Of a DNA stretch of 64,000 nucleotides, positions 36,815 through 50,009 are shown one piece after another. Position numbers and translations under genes: made by a program. Source of the stretch: Cavia porcellus (Eukaryota; Chordata; Mammalia; Rodentia; Caviidae); the NCBI RefSeq assembly GCF_034190915.1, contig NW_026947504.1, forward strand, positions 64,879,474-64,943,473, read 5' to 3'. The notes below the pieces were generated by a model, which saw only the letters and a list, made by a program, of their open reading frames with translations, had not been told where the DNA came from and searched no databases. The number at the start of each line of letters is the position of its first letter. Position 1 is the stretch's first letter.

Positions 36815-37315
36815 AGCTGGTGGTGGTAGCAGCACATGCTTGTAATCCCAGAATTTAGGAGAGTGAGGCAGAAGTATTAGCTCCAAATTCAAGAATTCAA
36901 GGCAGCCTGAACTACATAGCAAGATCCTCTCTCAAAAACAAACAAACAAACAAAGAGACAAACAAAAAAACAGGAAAAAAATCCCAACACTCTAGGAAGC
37001 TGAGGAGAAAGGATCACAAATTCATGCCCAACCTGAGCAACTTAGACCCATCTAAAAATAAAAAAATGGCTGAGGATACAGCTTAATGTAAAGAACCTAG
37101 TACCTGGGAAAATAAACAAAACAATATTATCAGGGCGGGCATGGGGGCACACTGCTATAATCCTAGCATTTGGGATGCTGAACAGGAGAATCATTTTCAA
37201 GTTTGAGACCAGAGTGGGCTGTAAAGCAAGCCCAAGGCCAGCCTGAACTGCATAGTGAGACTCTGTCTCAAAAAGACAAAAAAACCAAAAAACAAACAAA
37301 AAAAAACCCACTTTT
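36815..37315 (+). repeat. Array of three B1-type SINEs with ID scrap
   Basis: Three B1 copies in the same orientation (about 36815-36960, 36970-37060 and 37135-37300), each with an A-rich tail. An ID-like remnant sits near 37067. They look like successive insertions into A-rich tails. Confidence 0.8.
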
Positions 37316-37499
37316 TTTTTAATCAGCAAGGTTTTAAAGTATTCAAATAGGAATCCCTATAATAAAGATTTCAATAATATGATCGCAGTTTACTAACTTT
37401 CATACGTGTTTTATACATAAGTCTAGAGACCACCTTCTCCACTACCACCAGTAGAGGACAACAAAGAGAGCACGAATTTGAAATGCTCAGATAATGTTA

Positions 37500-37675
37500 G
37501 TTGATAATGCTAGGCTCTATCATGCTACATGTGGCTAGTTACTTAAAAGCTGTAGGTCTTATTTCCTCATTAATACATGGGGATAATAATAGTACATACT
37601 TCATAGGACTACGTGAAGATTAATCCATATAAAGTACTTAGAACTAGTCCACTGCAAACATTTTAATGTTAAGAT
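37500..37675 (+). repeat. MIR SINE
   Basis: 'ggggataataatagtacatacttcataggactacgtgaagattaa..taaagtacttagaact' is the well-kept MIR 3' half. Confidence 0.8.
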
Positions 37676-37679
37676 TTTT

Positions 37680-38750
37680 AAACCATTGGTTAGTGATTAA
37701 AATGCCACATCCTTAAGGGATACAGGAGCAAGAAAAAGAAAAGCTAACTTGGATGGCAATTACCCCAGTGTTTATTTCAAAAGTATACATTAAACAGAAT
37801 ATTTATGTTTTGCACACTTTTCTGGAAGTATATTGTTGTTTGTTTTGTTTTGTTTTTCTTTAAAATGAAGAAGCTTAAGAATCAATGCCTTAAACGAAAA
37901 GGCCTGGTACAGAAACATACATTCCAGAACAAGCAAAGGTAATTAAAGTTTCCTCTTCACTCTGTACTTCCTAGATTTAGCTGCCAATCCAGTCCTGTCC
38001 CAATTACAAATGACAATCAGTGGTTAACCATGCACCTTCCTCCATCTAAACCTCAGGATAACTTTTATCCCATTCCACCAGCTTTACACAAAAAAAGATG
38101 AGGAACAAAAGGAAGTGGGAGTAGGAGAATCATCAAGTCCCCTTCCCTAGTTGTGGTTAATTCCAGGCTGAACCTTTCAAAAAATTTCTCCTTGCAGACC
38201 AGATAATCATACTATTCCTCAGACTAATTCTAGATGTACTGCACTAATCACGTTACACCTCCTCTTTGCTTTGAAATAAATTCCTTAGACTCTTTCTATG
38301 AAGTTAAATGCTCCAAGCAACTCTGCCGTAAGACATATTCTGACCTACACAACCTTTCAATCTCTAACCTAATAACTCTTCTTTTTCATCTGAATAATCT
38401 TTATCCACTAATTTTTCATGTGCTCCTTTTAAGTTTGGTGCATACTTCCTGTAAGAGTCTCCCATCTTCAAAGATATCTTAGATATCCACTAATAAGTCA
38501 TTCTTGAGTGAATGATTATGAAATGATTTTTCTTCAACTCTGTTCACAATCCTCTTGCATAACTCTACCCTACTTTCTTTAGAAAATATAAAAATGCATC
38601 TCACTAACAATTGCAATTACTTAGTCAAACAGCTAAATCACAATACAGTTTCCATTGGGCCAGACTAAATTAGATATAGTATCTAGTCTTCATTATGTCT
38701 AGATCTATAATAACATCTATTGATCAAGATGACTCAATAACTCTTTAATT
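37680..38750. other. Unassigned intronic sequence
   Basis: No exon or clear repeat recognised. Parts may be old L2. Confidence 0.35.
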
Positions 38751-38754
38751 ACAT

Positions 38755-39050
38755 CTTGAGAAATCCTGCCCACCCCCCTATCTCACCAGCCTTACTACAT
38801 AGTCTCCACTCCTCATTCAGTGCTCCCTCAAACCTGAAATGCCCCTTCCTTCCTATACCCCTTCTTTTGCCCTTCCTAGCTTATTGTTCACTCTTTAGGG
38901 TCAGCACTTCCATTCATTCATAATGGCCACTTAGCATCTTCTCATACATGTTCAAAATACTATACTGTAACACTTATTGATGTTCTTACTGCATTGTAAT
39001 TATCACACCCACGCACTGGATTGTAAACTCCTTGAAGTACAGTTAATCTT
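38755..39050. repeat. L2 LINE fragment
   Basis: 'cactggattgtaaactccttgaagtacagttaat', preceded by a C/T-rich coding-like tract, matches the L2 3' region. Confidence 0.65.
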
Positions 39051-39054
39051 TTTC

Positions 39055-40535
39055 CTTTTTGTCTCCTTAAACTAACACTATTTGATACCAAATTGACAGT
39101 TAGTGAGTGAATGCTCATACCAACCACATGACTTGTGCAGACTACAAAAACATGATGGGTTTCTGCATCTAAAGTTTTCTCATCTAAAGCAGGGATAAAG
39201 CTACATATACCACACAAAGATGTTTAAGATGCATGAGATATTATAAAACCCTCAGTATAGCCTAATGTTTGCTGCATAAAACTATCAGTTCAATATCTGC
39301 TATTTCATGTCTTAGTTACCCTCCTATATCCTGGGAAAAGTAATGCTGTGACCAATATCAGGCTGAATGGCTTAGCAATCACACATCCAGAAGTCATTGG
39401 TTATCTTCTGATCATCATAAGTATTTGCTGTGTACCTATTACATGCAAGAAAAAAGCGCTTAGTAGGTATCACTAAGCCCTCAGAACACATTAATGTAAG
39501 TACTTAACATAAAGCTGCACCCATATCCCAAGAAAAGGAATGGCATTGATTTGTCTATGCAAGCAATACTTGTATTTTTAAAACTGTGTAGCTTTTGCTT
39601 TATAGTAAGTATAGGCTTCAAGAAAAATTGCCGGTGTAAAAAGTTCAAATTAATTCATCACCAAGTAGACTAATAACAAGAGGCAGTTCCAAAATTCTTT
39701 GCTCCTCTTTCACTTTTGGTTACAGCTATTTCTCAGGAAGGAAATTTAAGCATGATCAAGATAGAGACAAATGACCTTTATGTGCCTTCACAGGAATTCC
39801 ACAGATATTCTTCTTGGTTTTCCCAATTAGTATTTCATTTTGTATGTTTCTCTATAAAACAGAACGCTAAACAGTGTATTTACCTCATTGTCCCCTCTTC
39901 TTAAGACTAGATAAAATAAATACTAGTCACTTAGCAAAAATTACAGAACTGCAAACCATGTCAGTACTATTAGAAAAGGAAAGCTGTGGTCTCAAAACTA
40001 TTTTCTCCCTGTCAAATTCAGAGGTCAGAGTCCCAGTGAAGTTTGTGCATTATACAGTACTTCACTGCTTTTAGTAGCCGCAGAGAGACCTCTAGCGCTG
40101 CCTCAATAAGCCGAGTTTGCACATAGTACCTGCTAGTGTCACCTTAATGAGACAATGGCAACATGCTAAATACAAGAAACAGAGTGACCGCAATAAATGT
40201 TTACAGTTTTGCAACCACATGGAAAATCTACCAGTTTGGTGCAAGGAGTATATTATAAACCTTTGTATCCAATTTATTTCAGTAAAGCGTGTCAAAGAAA
40301 TCAGGATCCTATGCACACTTCCCCTCCAAGACAGGCTAAGAAGTCCTAAGAGAGGAGGTAGACACAATCTCTTTTTCAAAGCCTCAACACAATAGATGGT
40401 AAACTATTGTCCACCTCTAGCTCGCTCCAAATGCCAGCTGGAATAGGAGTACGGACTAGAACAGTTCAACACGACTGGTCCAAAGGACAGCACTGAAATA
40501 TCAGAAAACGATCTTGGCGCATCCTGCCCTCCCCC
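39055..40535. other. Unassigned sequence leading to the CpG island
   Basis: Proximal part of KPNA3 intron 1. Random ORFs only, and no repeat I can name. Confidence 0.35.
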
Positions 40536-40824
40536 ATCCAGCGTCCTCAAACTAGTCAGTTACCCGGCTGGTCCCCACCCCCCTCTGCGGGCCGCCACTG
40601 CCCGCCTGGGCCCGGCTCGCAGAAGGTAGGCGCAGGGACCGGCAGAGTCCAGGCTCCATGTGCGGCAGCGCGGGAGGCACGGAATGGCCTGCGCCGGGCT
40701 GGAGCTCGCACAGACAAGGGTCGTGAGCTGCGGTCGGCCCTCGGCGGCGCAGTGGGCGGCCCCGGGCGGCAGCATCCCGGTGCGCCCGCCCGCGCGGCCC
40801 GCGCGGCCCGCGGACCCCGCCTCA

Positions 40825-41214
<390 letters not shown>

Positions 41215-41581
41215 CTACTCCTGCGGCTGCGGCGGCTGCTGCGAGACTCAGCGCGGGAGGGGGAGGAGGGCAGGGAGAGGGGAGGGCGGGGGGAGAGCGC
41301 ACGTTCCGTGACGCCTCCGAGCGCGAGGTGGCAGCAGCGCCGGGGCAGGCGCGGGCTGACTGACGCCCGGGCCGGGCCCTGCCGGCCAGGCGGGGCGGCC
41401 GCGCTGAGGAGCTGCGCGCGCCCAGAGGGGCAAGCGGCCCGGATGCTCGCTTGACCGGCTCTTAGGATGACCCTGGTCTCTACCCCTCAGTAGGGCCTCC
41501 CGTTGGGGCTGCAAGTCGGGTGCCAGAAATGGAGCGGGACTCAGCAGCTTTTATCGCCCCCCAGACTCCTGGCGGTCTACA

Positions 41582-41601
41582 ACTACATTTCCTAGCATGC
41601 C
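41582..41601 (+). promoter_or_regulatory. ZNF143/THAP11-type promoter site
   Basis: The sequence actacatttcctagcatgcc closely matches the ZNF143/SBS consensus ACTACAATTCCCAGCATGC. It sits about 390 bp upstream of the KPNA3 ATG within the CpG island. Such sites mark housekeeping and often bidirectional promoters. A weaker partial copy (gcatgccggga) lies near 41645. Function is inferred. Confidence 0.6.
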
Positions 41602-41705
41602 AGGATCCGGCCAAGGAGTTCCCCACGCCCAGAGAGAACAAGGAGCATGCCGGGATCGCTGTGCGTGCGGCTTTCGGCGCGGCGCGCTCCTACAACTGGG
41701 CGGGA

Positions 41706-41800
41706 AGCCCCGCCCCAAGGCTGCCTCTGGGCGGGGACGGGGGTGGAGCTTCCCAGGAGGCCGCACCTTGCGCCTATCCGGAGGGAGGGGCGGGGCTCCT
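41706..41800. promoter_or_regulatory. Cluster of GC boxes (Sp/KLF sites)
   Basis: Three close GC-box cores (ccccgcccc near 41708, gggcgggga near 41729, ggggcggggc near 41787) lie 500-600 bp above the KPNA3 start codon. This fits a TATA-less CpG-island promoter. Confidence 0.5.
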
Positions 41801-42377
41801 GGGAGGTGCACCTCGCTCTGCGCAGCTTAGAAAATTAGAGACCCGCCTCGCGTGCTTAGCTTCTCGGCTTCTTCCAGGGCTCCTCAAATAGCAGCCACCC
41901 TCGAGCGCTTGTCCTTGCTCTCCTTCGGTTTTATAAATAGCAGTTTTCCACTCCACATGTACTTGTGTATGTGTGTGATACCCATGTTTATGTGTTATTA
42001 CCTGTTGTCCTGGTTCTAAATTAAATTCAGTGAGAACAGAGATTTGGGTGGGTTTACTGATCAGTTTCTCGCGTCTAAACTGTCTCGTATGCCATAGGAA
42101 CTCAATAAATATGTAGCACTCTGGTGTCACCTGGTTTCTTCATTATCCTCTCAAGCCGTGTTTTACAACCTTCACACTGGCTGTGCCTGTGTTTTTGGTG
42201 CTCTGAACACTTTGTGTTTCACTATCACAACTAATCTTAGCTTTACGATAGCCTTCAGGCCCTCATCCCCACACTGTCCAGTGTAACCTCTCCCTAAAAG
42301 GAGACCCTAAAGGATCATCAAAGGAATGACCAAAATTTTAAATGAATTTCGGAGGACCAAGCACTTCAGAAAATCAA

Positions 42378-42525
42378 CCCTTGGCTGGATATAGCAGTGC
42401 CCACATGTCTGCACTTAGAAAGCTGAGGCAGGAGGATTGCCGTGAGTTCGACTACATAGTGAGTCCAAGGCCAGCCTGAACTACATAGCAAAGCCCCGCC
42501 TCAAACAAAAAAAGAAAAAAATGCA
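42378..42525 (+). repeat. B1-type SINE
   Basis: 'ggctggatatagcagtgccca..gaggcaggaggattgccgtgag..gaggccagcctgaac'-type body with an A-rich tail. Confidence 0.85.
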
Positions 42526-43059
42526 GCCCTAAGAGTGCATCATTTGATCCTAATCTAACCACTTAATGCAGGGGGGAATAATCACCTGTGACTAAGAATC
42601 AGTACATTGACTCAGCTTGGTTCTTAAATCAAGGCACAAGCCTGGGTCCAGTGGGCACATCCCTTATTCTTCTACTGTAAATTTGTACTTCAGTGTTATA
42701 GTGGCCAGCTATGTCTTAGTACCTTTCCTTGAGGGATAGAGGAAACAGTCTATGTGTTCACCCATTTTGTATGATGAACAAGAAGTATGTATATGTGCAA
42801 AAGCATCAAAATAGGATTTGGACCCACTTTTAGCCTTCAGCTGATTTTGCCTATGTTTACTCGAGCATCACAGAGGGTCCACTAGACCCACACCACTCTA
42901 GGGTTTGTTTTTTAAAAACTTTTGATTTTTCTGGCAGAAGGTGCCCAATTCAGTATGAAAAACCAGACTTGCAAGTTTGAAAGGAGGTCAAAAGTGATTC
43001 ATTTTCATGCATGGATGATGAAGATGATTCATTATGGCATGAGAATTTGATCATTTATT

Positions 43060-43275
43060 TTATTGATATTTTATGTTCCCACTAACTACACATTGTATAA
43101 TGTAAGAGCCTCCTGACAAAACAGCAAGATCACTGAGATATCAAGTATGTCCTACAAAAAAGCCAGGAAAGCAAAAGACATATGCTGTCAGTGTGAGCAA
43201 TACATGTATATGGAATGTGCTGCTGTCATGTGTCATGTGTGCAGACTGCCATAGGTGTGACTGTTAAATAAAGAT
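43060..43275 (+). pseudogene. Possible piggyBac-type transposase tail remnant
   Basis: In one frame, 43141-43254 reads through a basic stretch into a Cys-rich end, CCQCEQYMYMECAAVMCHVC, then a stop and an AATAAA (about 43266). The spacing resembles the C-terminal CxxC..CxxH..CxxC finger of some piggyBac-like transposases. Stops interrupt the frame upstream. Weak: the match is short and no terminal repeats were found. Confidence 0.25.
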
Positions 43276-43617
43276 TTTTTTTCTATAGCGTGCTATTGGT
43301 ATTTTCATTGTAGTTTTTATGGGAATTTATTTCTGTTGTTTCTTTTTTAGACTACACCAAAAACCAGTTGATGTTGAAAATTTTGATGCTTTTTAAATAA
43401 ACAATAAATATTTAAAACTCAATACTTTATTTTTGTGATATTTTTCCTGTTAGGTACTCATTGTTTAACATAATAAAAGTCATAAATTGAAACTAGTAGT
43501 TCATCAATAGAAATATTCTAAAGAATAAACCTGGGTCTGATAGACTATGTGATACATCCATGTTTATGCACTTTGAGGGACAAAATTAGTCTTATGCTCC
43601 AAAGGCTACAGAGAAAG

Positions 43618-43765
43618 AAGCCAGATGTGGTTACACAAACCTATAATCCTAGAACTTGGGAGGCTGAGACAGGAGGATTGCTGGGAGTTGGAGGCAAGCC
43701 TGGTCTACACAGTGAGTTCAGGGCTGGCCTGACCTGTATCCAATAAATAAATAAATAAATAAGGA
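43618..43765 (+). repeat. B1-type SINE
   Basis: 'gccagatgtggttacacaaacctataatcctag..gggaggctgagacaggaggattgctgggag' plus two internal units and an (aata)n tail. Confidence 0.9.
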
Positions 43766-43769
43766 GAGA

Positions 43770-45195
43770 TTTACAATTTAGCAGATATTGGCTTTTCAGG
43801 TTGCTTTAGCCCCTTCTATCTCCCCTCTTTAAGGCTTGTCTTTCAAAATCAGTTTTTTGGCATGTTGTATAAAGACCGTCAATTTTGGCATTGGCACTAG
43901 AATCTATTTGTAAACAAGACAGCCTGGTTTCTGCCTCCACACTCCCTTAAGTTTACCAGAGAAGATAGACAATAAAAGAAGCAATCTTCCAAGAATATGA
44001 TAGGGGTTAAGAAAAGAGAAAGATTCTGGAGGCCGTAATAGGACGGCCTTTCTCACTTACTGACTCCTAACTCTGCTAATGTTTGAGAGTCTATAGGCAA
44101 AGTTACACAAGCAATTCTACACGTCTCATGTAAAAGTTATAAAGCAAGCTTACAAACTGAAACAAAATATATCCTAACCTCTAATGCTGACAAATGCACC
44201 TCATAATCACTTGGAAATCCAGGTTTGAATTTAAATTTCCTGATTTCGTGGAGTTCTGCTTGAGAACATAGCAGCACAACAAGCCCCAGCTGCCAGCCTG
44301 CAGCCCACTGCTCCTTGTTTGGATCCTTCTCCTCAGGCCCTGACTCCATTCCAGTGGAACAGACTTTTAAGAACATGTGTGCACACTCCTGCCCACCATT
44401 CAATCCTGCCCACTCAACCCCCAAACTCTTAACTACAACCGCCGACCCGCCTCACCAGTTTCCCCTTGGCCATTGCTCAGGTGTAAGGGTGTGCAAATCA
44501 GTGGTATGCCTTGATCTCCGGAGGATAGGCTCAGGGTAGAAGGTTGGGAGAACCCTGAGAACAGGGTTGGTCATTTGAGAATTGCATTTTCATAGGCAGA
44601 AACTGATCTAGAGCCACTAGTTCCAAAGGCTTGATCCCCTTGCACCATGGAGCAAAAGAAAGCTGGACAGAGACTGTCAGAAGGGCGAGGTCTAGAGCAG
44701 CACGCCTACTTGCCTGGGCCTGAGTCATTTTCCCTCTTTGCCGGTATCCCTGGTAGCCTCTGCATCCACACATGTGGTATCCAAGCCCCAGTGTCTCAGG
44801 AACTCTTCATCAGGTGTATACTACCTGTAGTCCCCAGCAGGCCTTAGAGTCCCTCCTCTCTGAGAAATAACCACCTCGAAGGCCTCAAATTTGGTTCCTC
44901 TCGTTGTAGTAACTATCTCTCTGTAATCATCACTCTTGTCTTGGAACTTCTCCAGATAACTCTTCTTGAACATGGATTTACTTTCCAAGCACATTTTGAA
45001 TGTCACCACATTTTAAGAATTGTACTCACTGGGCCCAGATATGAAGGGGCAAGAAGTTGGCCTGATAGTTTAGGGAAGCAGCACAGAGACAGCCTGGGTG
45101 GTGCCTTCTTCTGACTCAGTAGGCCCTTCTCAAGGTACAACAGATCCAAACAGCAGCTTGTGATTTTCCTCCCAAGTCTCTTCTAACTCTGTGCT
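43770..45195. other. Unassigned intergenic sequence
   Basis: Short ORFs with no recognisable domains. No exon-like structure supported. Confidence 0.35.
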
Positions 45196-45199
45196 CTGT

Positions 45200-45720
45200 G
45201 AATGGCATCTCCATTCTTCTGGAGACACTATCCACAGCCAAGATCCATCCTCATTTTACAAGCTTTTGCCAGGCACCATGTTAATACTTCACTCAGTGTT
45301 TCTGGAACTAGTCTTTCTTCTGCGCCACCCACAAGACTGCCTTTCCATCTCCTAACTGGTCCTCTTATCTTCTTCATTCTCCACAACAATCTGCCTCATT
45401 TCCCCATGCTTTCCTGATGTTATCTCTGAGCTCTATCAGGAGATTCCCTCCCTCTGCATTTTCTGTCATTCCATTTCTAAATTCTTCAAGCTGGTAGTTA
45501 AGATCGTATGTGATATAGCCACAGTGCAGTTCATTTCTAGTCCTGGCTCTCCAGCACGTAGCTCACACTTTAGCTAACATATTCTACTTATCCTTTCCCA
45601 GTTGTGTCTTAATTTTTCCAGTTTTCCTATATTTGCTCTTCAATTTAACTATCTTTGCCTATCAAAACTAATCTCTATTTAAATACTTAACCTAAGTGGT
45701 CACATTTTCCATGAAGCTTT
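45200..45720. repeat. L2-like LINE fragment
   Basis: 'cctaactggtcctcttatcttcttcattctcc' and 'ctggctctccagcacgtagctcacactttagc' follow the wording and order of ancient L2 3' regions. Confidence 0.5.
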
Positions 45721-45904
45721 CCCAGCATGGTACAGTGGAGGGAATTTTAGATTCCAGTGGTTGATTTTCTACCAGAGTAAGGCCTGGAAAATTGCTTATC
45801 TTCCTTAAATCCTGTTCTCAGCTACAAATGAGGGTCTGAGTCATTGAAGTCTTTTGAAAATCAAATTCTGAATTGCATATGCAAGTGCTTTTTAAAAATT
45901 GCTG

Positions 45905-46295
45905 TATTGGTATTAGTTGTTTCTATTGTTATAACAAAATGACTGAGACTTGGTAATATACCAGAAAAAGAGGTTTATTTAGCTTACATGTCAGGCTGCT
46001 CTCTCAGTACAGCCTCTGATCGTGGTCCCTTGACTGGGTCATCTGATGTCATAGCAGAAGCACACGTGAGAGGGAGAGATCCTATGTTAAGACAGGAAGC
46101 CAGACACCAGGAAGTCACCCACCTCTCCTTTATAACAACCTACTCTCATGGGAACTAACTGGGTTGCCATAAGAATTGGGCTAATCCTTTCTGAGGACAT
46201 TTTTAAAGATGCTACCACCTGACTGTACTGCCACACTTAGGACCAACCTCCCAACATGTGCATTCATGGAGGAAAGGCAATCCATACCCAACGTA
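45905..46295 (-). mobile_element. MaLR-type LTR remnant
   Basis: 'ttataacaaaatgactgagacttgg..aaaaagaggtttatttagcttacatg..gatcgtggtccc' and the later 'gggaactaactgggttgcc' match inverted mammalian MaLR/THE1-MLT1-type LTRs. Heavily diverged. Confidence 0.6.
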
Positions 46296-46299
46296 ACTC

Positions 46300-48595
46300 A
46301 ACTGTTGCTGTGATTTTGTGGTCCACTAAAACTCATATGTTGAACTCCCTCATCCATGTGCCCACTCCAAGATACCCAGCAGATGCCACAGGTAGTACTG
46401 AGCCCTGTGTCATTTCACTTAAAAAGAAACACTGTACAGTCTCTCTTTGGCATATCTAAATCACCAGCATCACTACTTTTGCATTTTGGGGTCATTACTA
46501 AGGAAATAAGTATGTGTTACTTGGACAGAAGTAGTGCCAGCCTCAACAGTCAGCCTCATGACCAGGAGACACCTGAAGACAGAAGTCAAAAGTTGTTAAT
46601 CAGTTTGATTGCAAACATATTCCTTTCTCTCTGCTGTTTTAGGAGCAGGTGATGCCCCACACTTCAAAATACTTAGAGAACTAAAATAGCCCGAGTTATC
46701 AACTTACTTCCAGGTACATTTTTTCCTTCCTTTTTAAAATTTCTTTGTCCCTTATAATCAACATTGCCAATATATTAATAATCCTAAAGCAAACTGGACA
46801 ACAAATTTTACAAAAAAGTTTTTTTTACCTAAATCTTATGAATGTTTTAATTTTGATGTATATCGCCTTTTAAATTCTGCAGTTTAAACGAGTTTAATTT
46901 AGATACAATGGGGTATTTTTTCCTCTAGTTGCTTTTTCCCATTTTCTGTTTGCTTTCCAAATGTGCTATGCACAAGATCACAGTAGCTTGAGTATTTATA
47001 GTTCAGACAGCATGACGTCCTACAGCTGTGCTATCCAAGAGAGTAACCAGTCGCCATACATGCCTATTTAAACCTAAATTCACTAACAGTCAGCAACACT
47101 GGTTTCATCTCAGGTGCTCACCACTTTATGGCAATAATACTGGCTAGCAGAGGTACAGAGCATTATCACAGAAAGTTCTACGGCTGCCCTAGAAGGAACC
47201 AGGGCTTAGCAATAGGCAGACCTTCATCTTTTTTTAATTTCCACCTTCATTTTTTGTTAGATTTGTGACCACAGAAACTTTCCTTAATTTTCAAAGCTTT
47301 AAACTATAAAATAGAAATACAAATACCTATGCCTGTAACATGTTCAGTTTAATATCCAACAGATTTTAATTGCTTAATAAAACTATTATTATTAAGGCTT
47401 AGGGGTCAACACTTCCAGCCTTAGATATTCAGAGTGCTTGGAGATGAACACTATCTTCATATCTTGAGTACTAAATAAACCTTGCTGTCCACAAAAAAGG
47501 TTAAATTTAAAACATAGAATACATACATATTTTTGTTCATTTACAACAGCAAGCTTCTATTGGCACAAAACAACTTGAATTACCCTGGAGAAATCTTAGG
47601 TTCAGGTTAAAATTTATAAACTGACCCAGAAGATTTTAATTTCCAAATCAGTATTGACATTTAATACAGTAGCATGTTGGCCAAACGTCTGTTTTTGTAC
47701 AAGAGATCTGTCAGCTATTTAAGTTTAACTTTCAGAGCAATAAAGTAAAATTCATGCCCAACTCCACTTTAGCTTGGAAATAAAACCTGTGTAAGTTACA
47801 TATCCTCGCACTTTCCAAAGTGTCTCAACTCATCTAAGCAGCGAGCTCACTACCACCCCCTCTTCATATCAACCTGCAGCCTTGTGTAACAGCACCCAAA
47901 GCAGAGAGATAGAGCTGCGGTCATGTGCTCACAGGGCTTAATCCCTGCAGCCCGCAGAGAGGGGCATATCACAGTTAGGAATGCGAGCAGCCAGAGCCAA
48001 GAATCACAGCCAGACTCATTCAACAATCGTTTCATCAACCGCAGCCATACAAAATGACCCAAACCAAAATGAGCAAGGGAAGCTATGGGTAACTTCCAAC
48101 TCATCACAACTTGAAGTTCAAATAATTGCTGGTGCTATACTTACTTAGACAGTCCAGTTTTTCCAATCTTCTCCAAGAAATAACAAAACTCAAAAGTAGA
48201 TACAAGATCATGCAATGAGATGATAGAGGACAATCCTCTAATCCTTACTATTCAATGCTAGATTACAAAATATACTAACTAAAGAAGTCTTTAGTTTGTC
48301 CCCTTCCTAGATCTGTAGTTGAGATTTATATCCTTTTCTTTTACACAAAGAAGTACAAATGAAAGAAGTTATCAGTCTTAGAAATTACAGCCCATTGAGT
48401 GGTGGGAACATGCCAGGACTTGTGAAAACACACGGTGGAATGAGGTTAGAGTACTTTCTGATGCAGAATATCAGCAAATACAGATCTAGTTACTCTGTCA
48501 TTGCCAAGTGAGAAATCTTAACCAAGTCAATCTCTGCCATCTAGAAAAAATCAGAAAAATGTCTTTATTAGTAAGCATTTTTTCTGTAGAAATGA
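46300..48595. other. Unassigned intergenic sequence
   Basis: 'actaaaactcatatgttgaactccctc' at about 46325 looks like the start of a second, plus-strand MaLR scrap. A hAT-like 'ctgtgctatccaagagagtaacc' lies near 47027. Otherwise nothing is recognised. Confidence 0.35.
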
Positions 48596-48599
48596 GAAT

Positions 48600-48815
48600 A
48601 ATAATTAGCTGACATTAATTACTTCAAATGCTCCAAGCATTGTGTTAAGTAAGTCACATGTATGCACCACAACCATACATGGTAGACTATGTCTCCCATT
48701 TTGTATATGTACAAATTGAGGCACTGAGGTTAAACAGATCACACAGCACATAAATGTTAATAATAGCAAGAACTAAAATCTAAACTTGGGTAATCTGTCT
48801 TTATTTTACTCGCTT
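48600..48815 (+). repeat. MIR SINE
   Basis: 'tcccattttgtatatgtacaaattgaggcactgaggttaaacagatcacacagcac' is the MIR core. Confidence 0.75.
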
Positions 48816-49420
48816 GCCTTTGCAGATAAGATACACTTACTTGAACATTCTCTATTCCTTTCTACACAAAAACCTATGACCATATCCCAAGTCTAACATA
48901 TTATAATATTATATTGTAAAATCAATTAAAACCAGGATCCCAAATGTCTGATTTACTGTCATCAAACCTACTTCTCTTTGGTTTTCAAAATTCCCAGTAG
49001 GGAGAGTATGTCAGCTGTCAATAATTCTGAAAAAGAGGCAAATCTCACTGACATGATTTTGGCTCTAAATAAAATCACACAGAAGTTGAAACCGTGCACG
49101 AATTTTCTTTTTCTCTCTTTCAGTTATATAAATGAATAAATTTCATTTTTAAAACCCATTTGCATTTCACCAAAAAGAGCCATAAGCTACATGCCTTCTT
49201 CCCCGGCCACTTCCATCACACTCAGCCACCGTGAATGCTGTCTCAGGATCGGTCTGTAACTTCAACCAGGCCATTCCAAGTGCATCTCAGGCTTGTGTAG
49301 GCATTGCTAGAGTATCTACTTGGCTTGACGTGGGAAGACACAAAGCTAAAACTCTTTCTTAAGCTATTGGAATCCACCGCACAGAGGTGAGTAACAACCA
49401 ACCGAGGGGAAGTGACAGCT

Positions 49421-49444
49421 GAGAGAGAGAGAGAGAGAGAGAGA
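49421..49444. repeat. (GA)n microsatellite
   Basis: About 12 GA units. Confidence 0.95.
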
Positions 49445-49625
49445 CCTCATGGTTACAAAAAGGCTCCCATAGCTCTGAAAACTGTAGCATACATAACTGC
49501 ATTTAAAGGTAGGAAGAGGAGCACTTCTCCTCACTTCTGTAGCAAAAAGAAAAAGCATTCCCGCAAGCATCTCAAAAGATTTACATATGAATTCATTCAC
49601 TGAATTTGAGCTACATGCTTACATC

Positions 49626-50004
49626 TGTTATGTTTTGTGCCTAGATGTCTCCTAAAAGCCTCGTGTGGTATAAGTGGGGCTTTTTCATGCGTGTCTGGAT
49701 GTAGAATGTGTGATGATGGAACTGATTCATGGTGCAATGCTCAGGGACACTAGGATTAAAGAGTGAGTGCTATCAGCTCTAAGTAGCTTGGATACGATAT
49801 AAGGGATAGAAATGGCTGTAGTCCTCCTTTGCTTGTTTTGCTACTTTCTGCCCACCAAGAACTGTCTCTTCTCTGTTAGGCCACCATACCTTAGAGCAGC
49901 TCATTATGGACTGAAACCTCTACAAACAGTGAGCGAAACAAACCTTCCCTCCCTTAACTTTGAGCATTGGGTATTTTGTCTCAGCAGCAAAAGTAACTAA
50001 GACA
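49626..50004 (+). mobile_element. MaLR-type solo LTR
   Basis: Runs from TGTTATGTTTTGTGCC to AACTAAGACA (379 bp). The 3' part 'cattatggactgaaacctctacaaacagtgagcgaaa', followed by 'ggtattttgtctcagcagcaaaag', is diagnostic of rodent MaLR LTRs. The flanks acatc and atatc would be a 5-bp duplication with one change. Confidence 0.8.
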
Positions 50005-50009
50005 ATATC

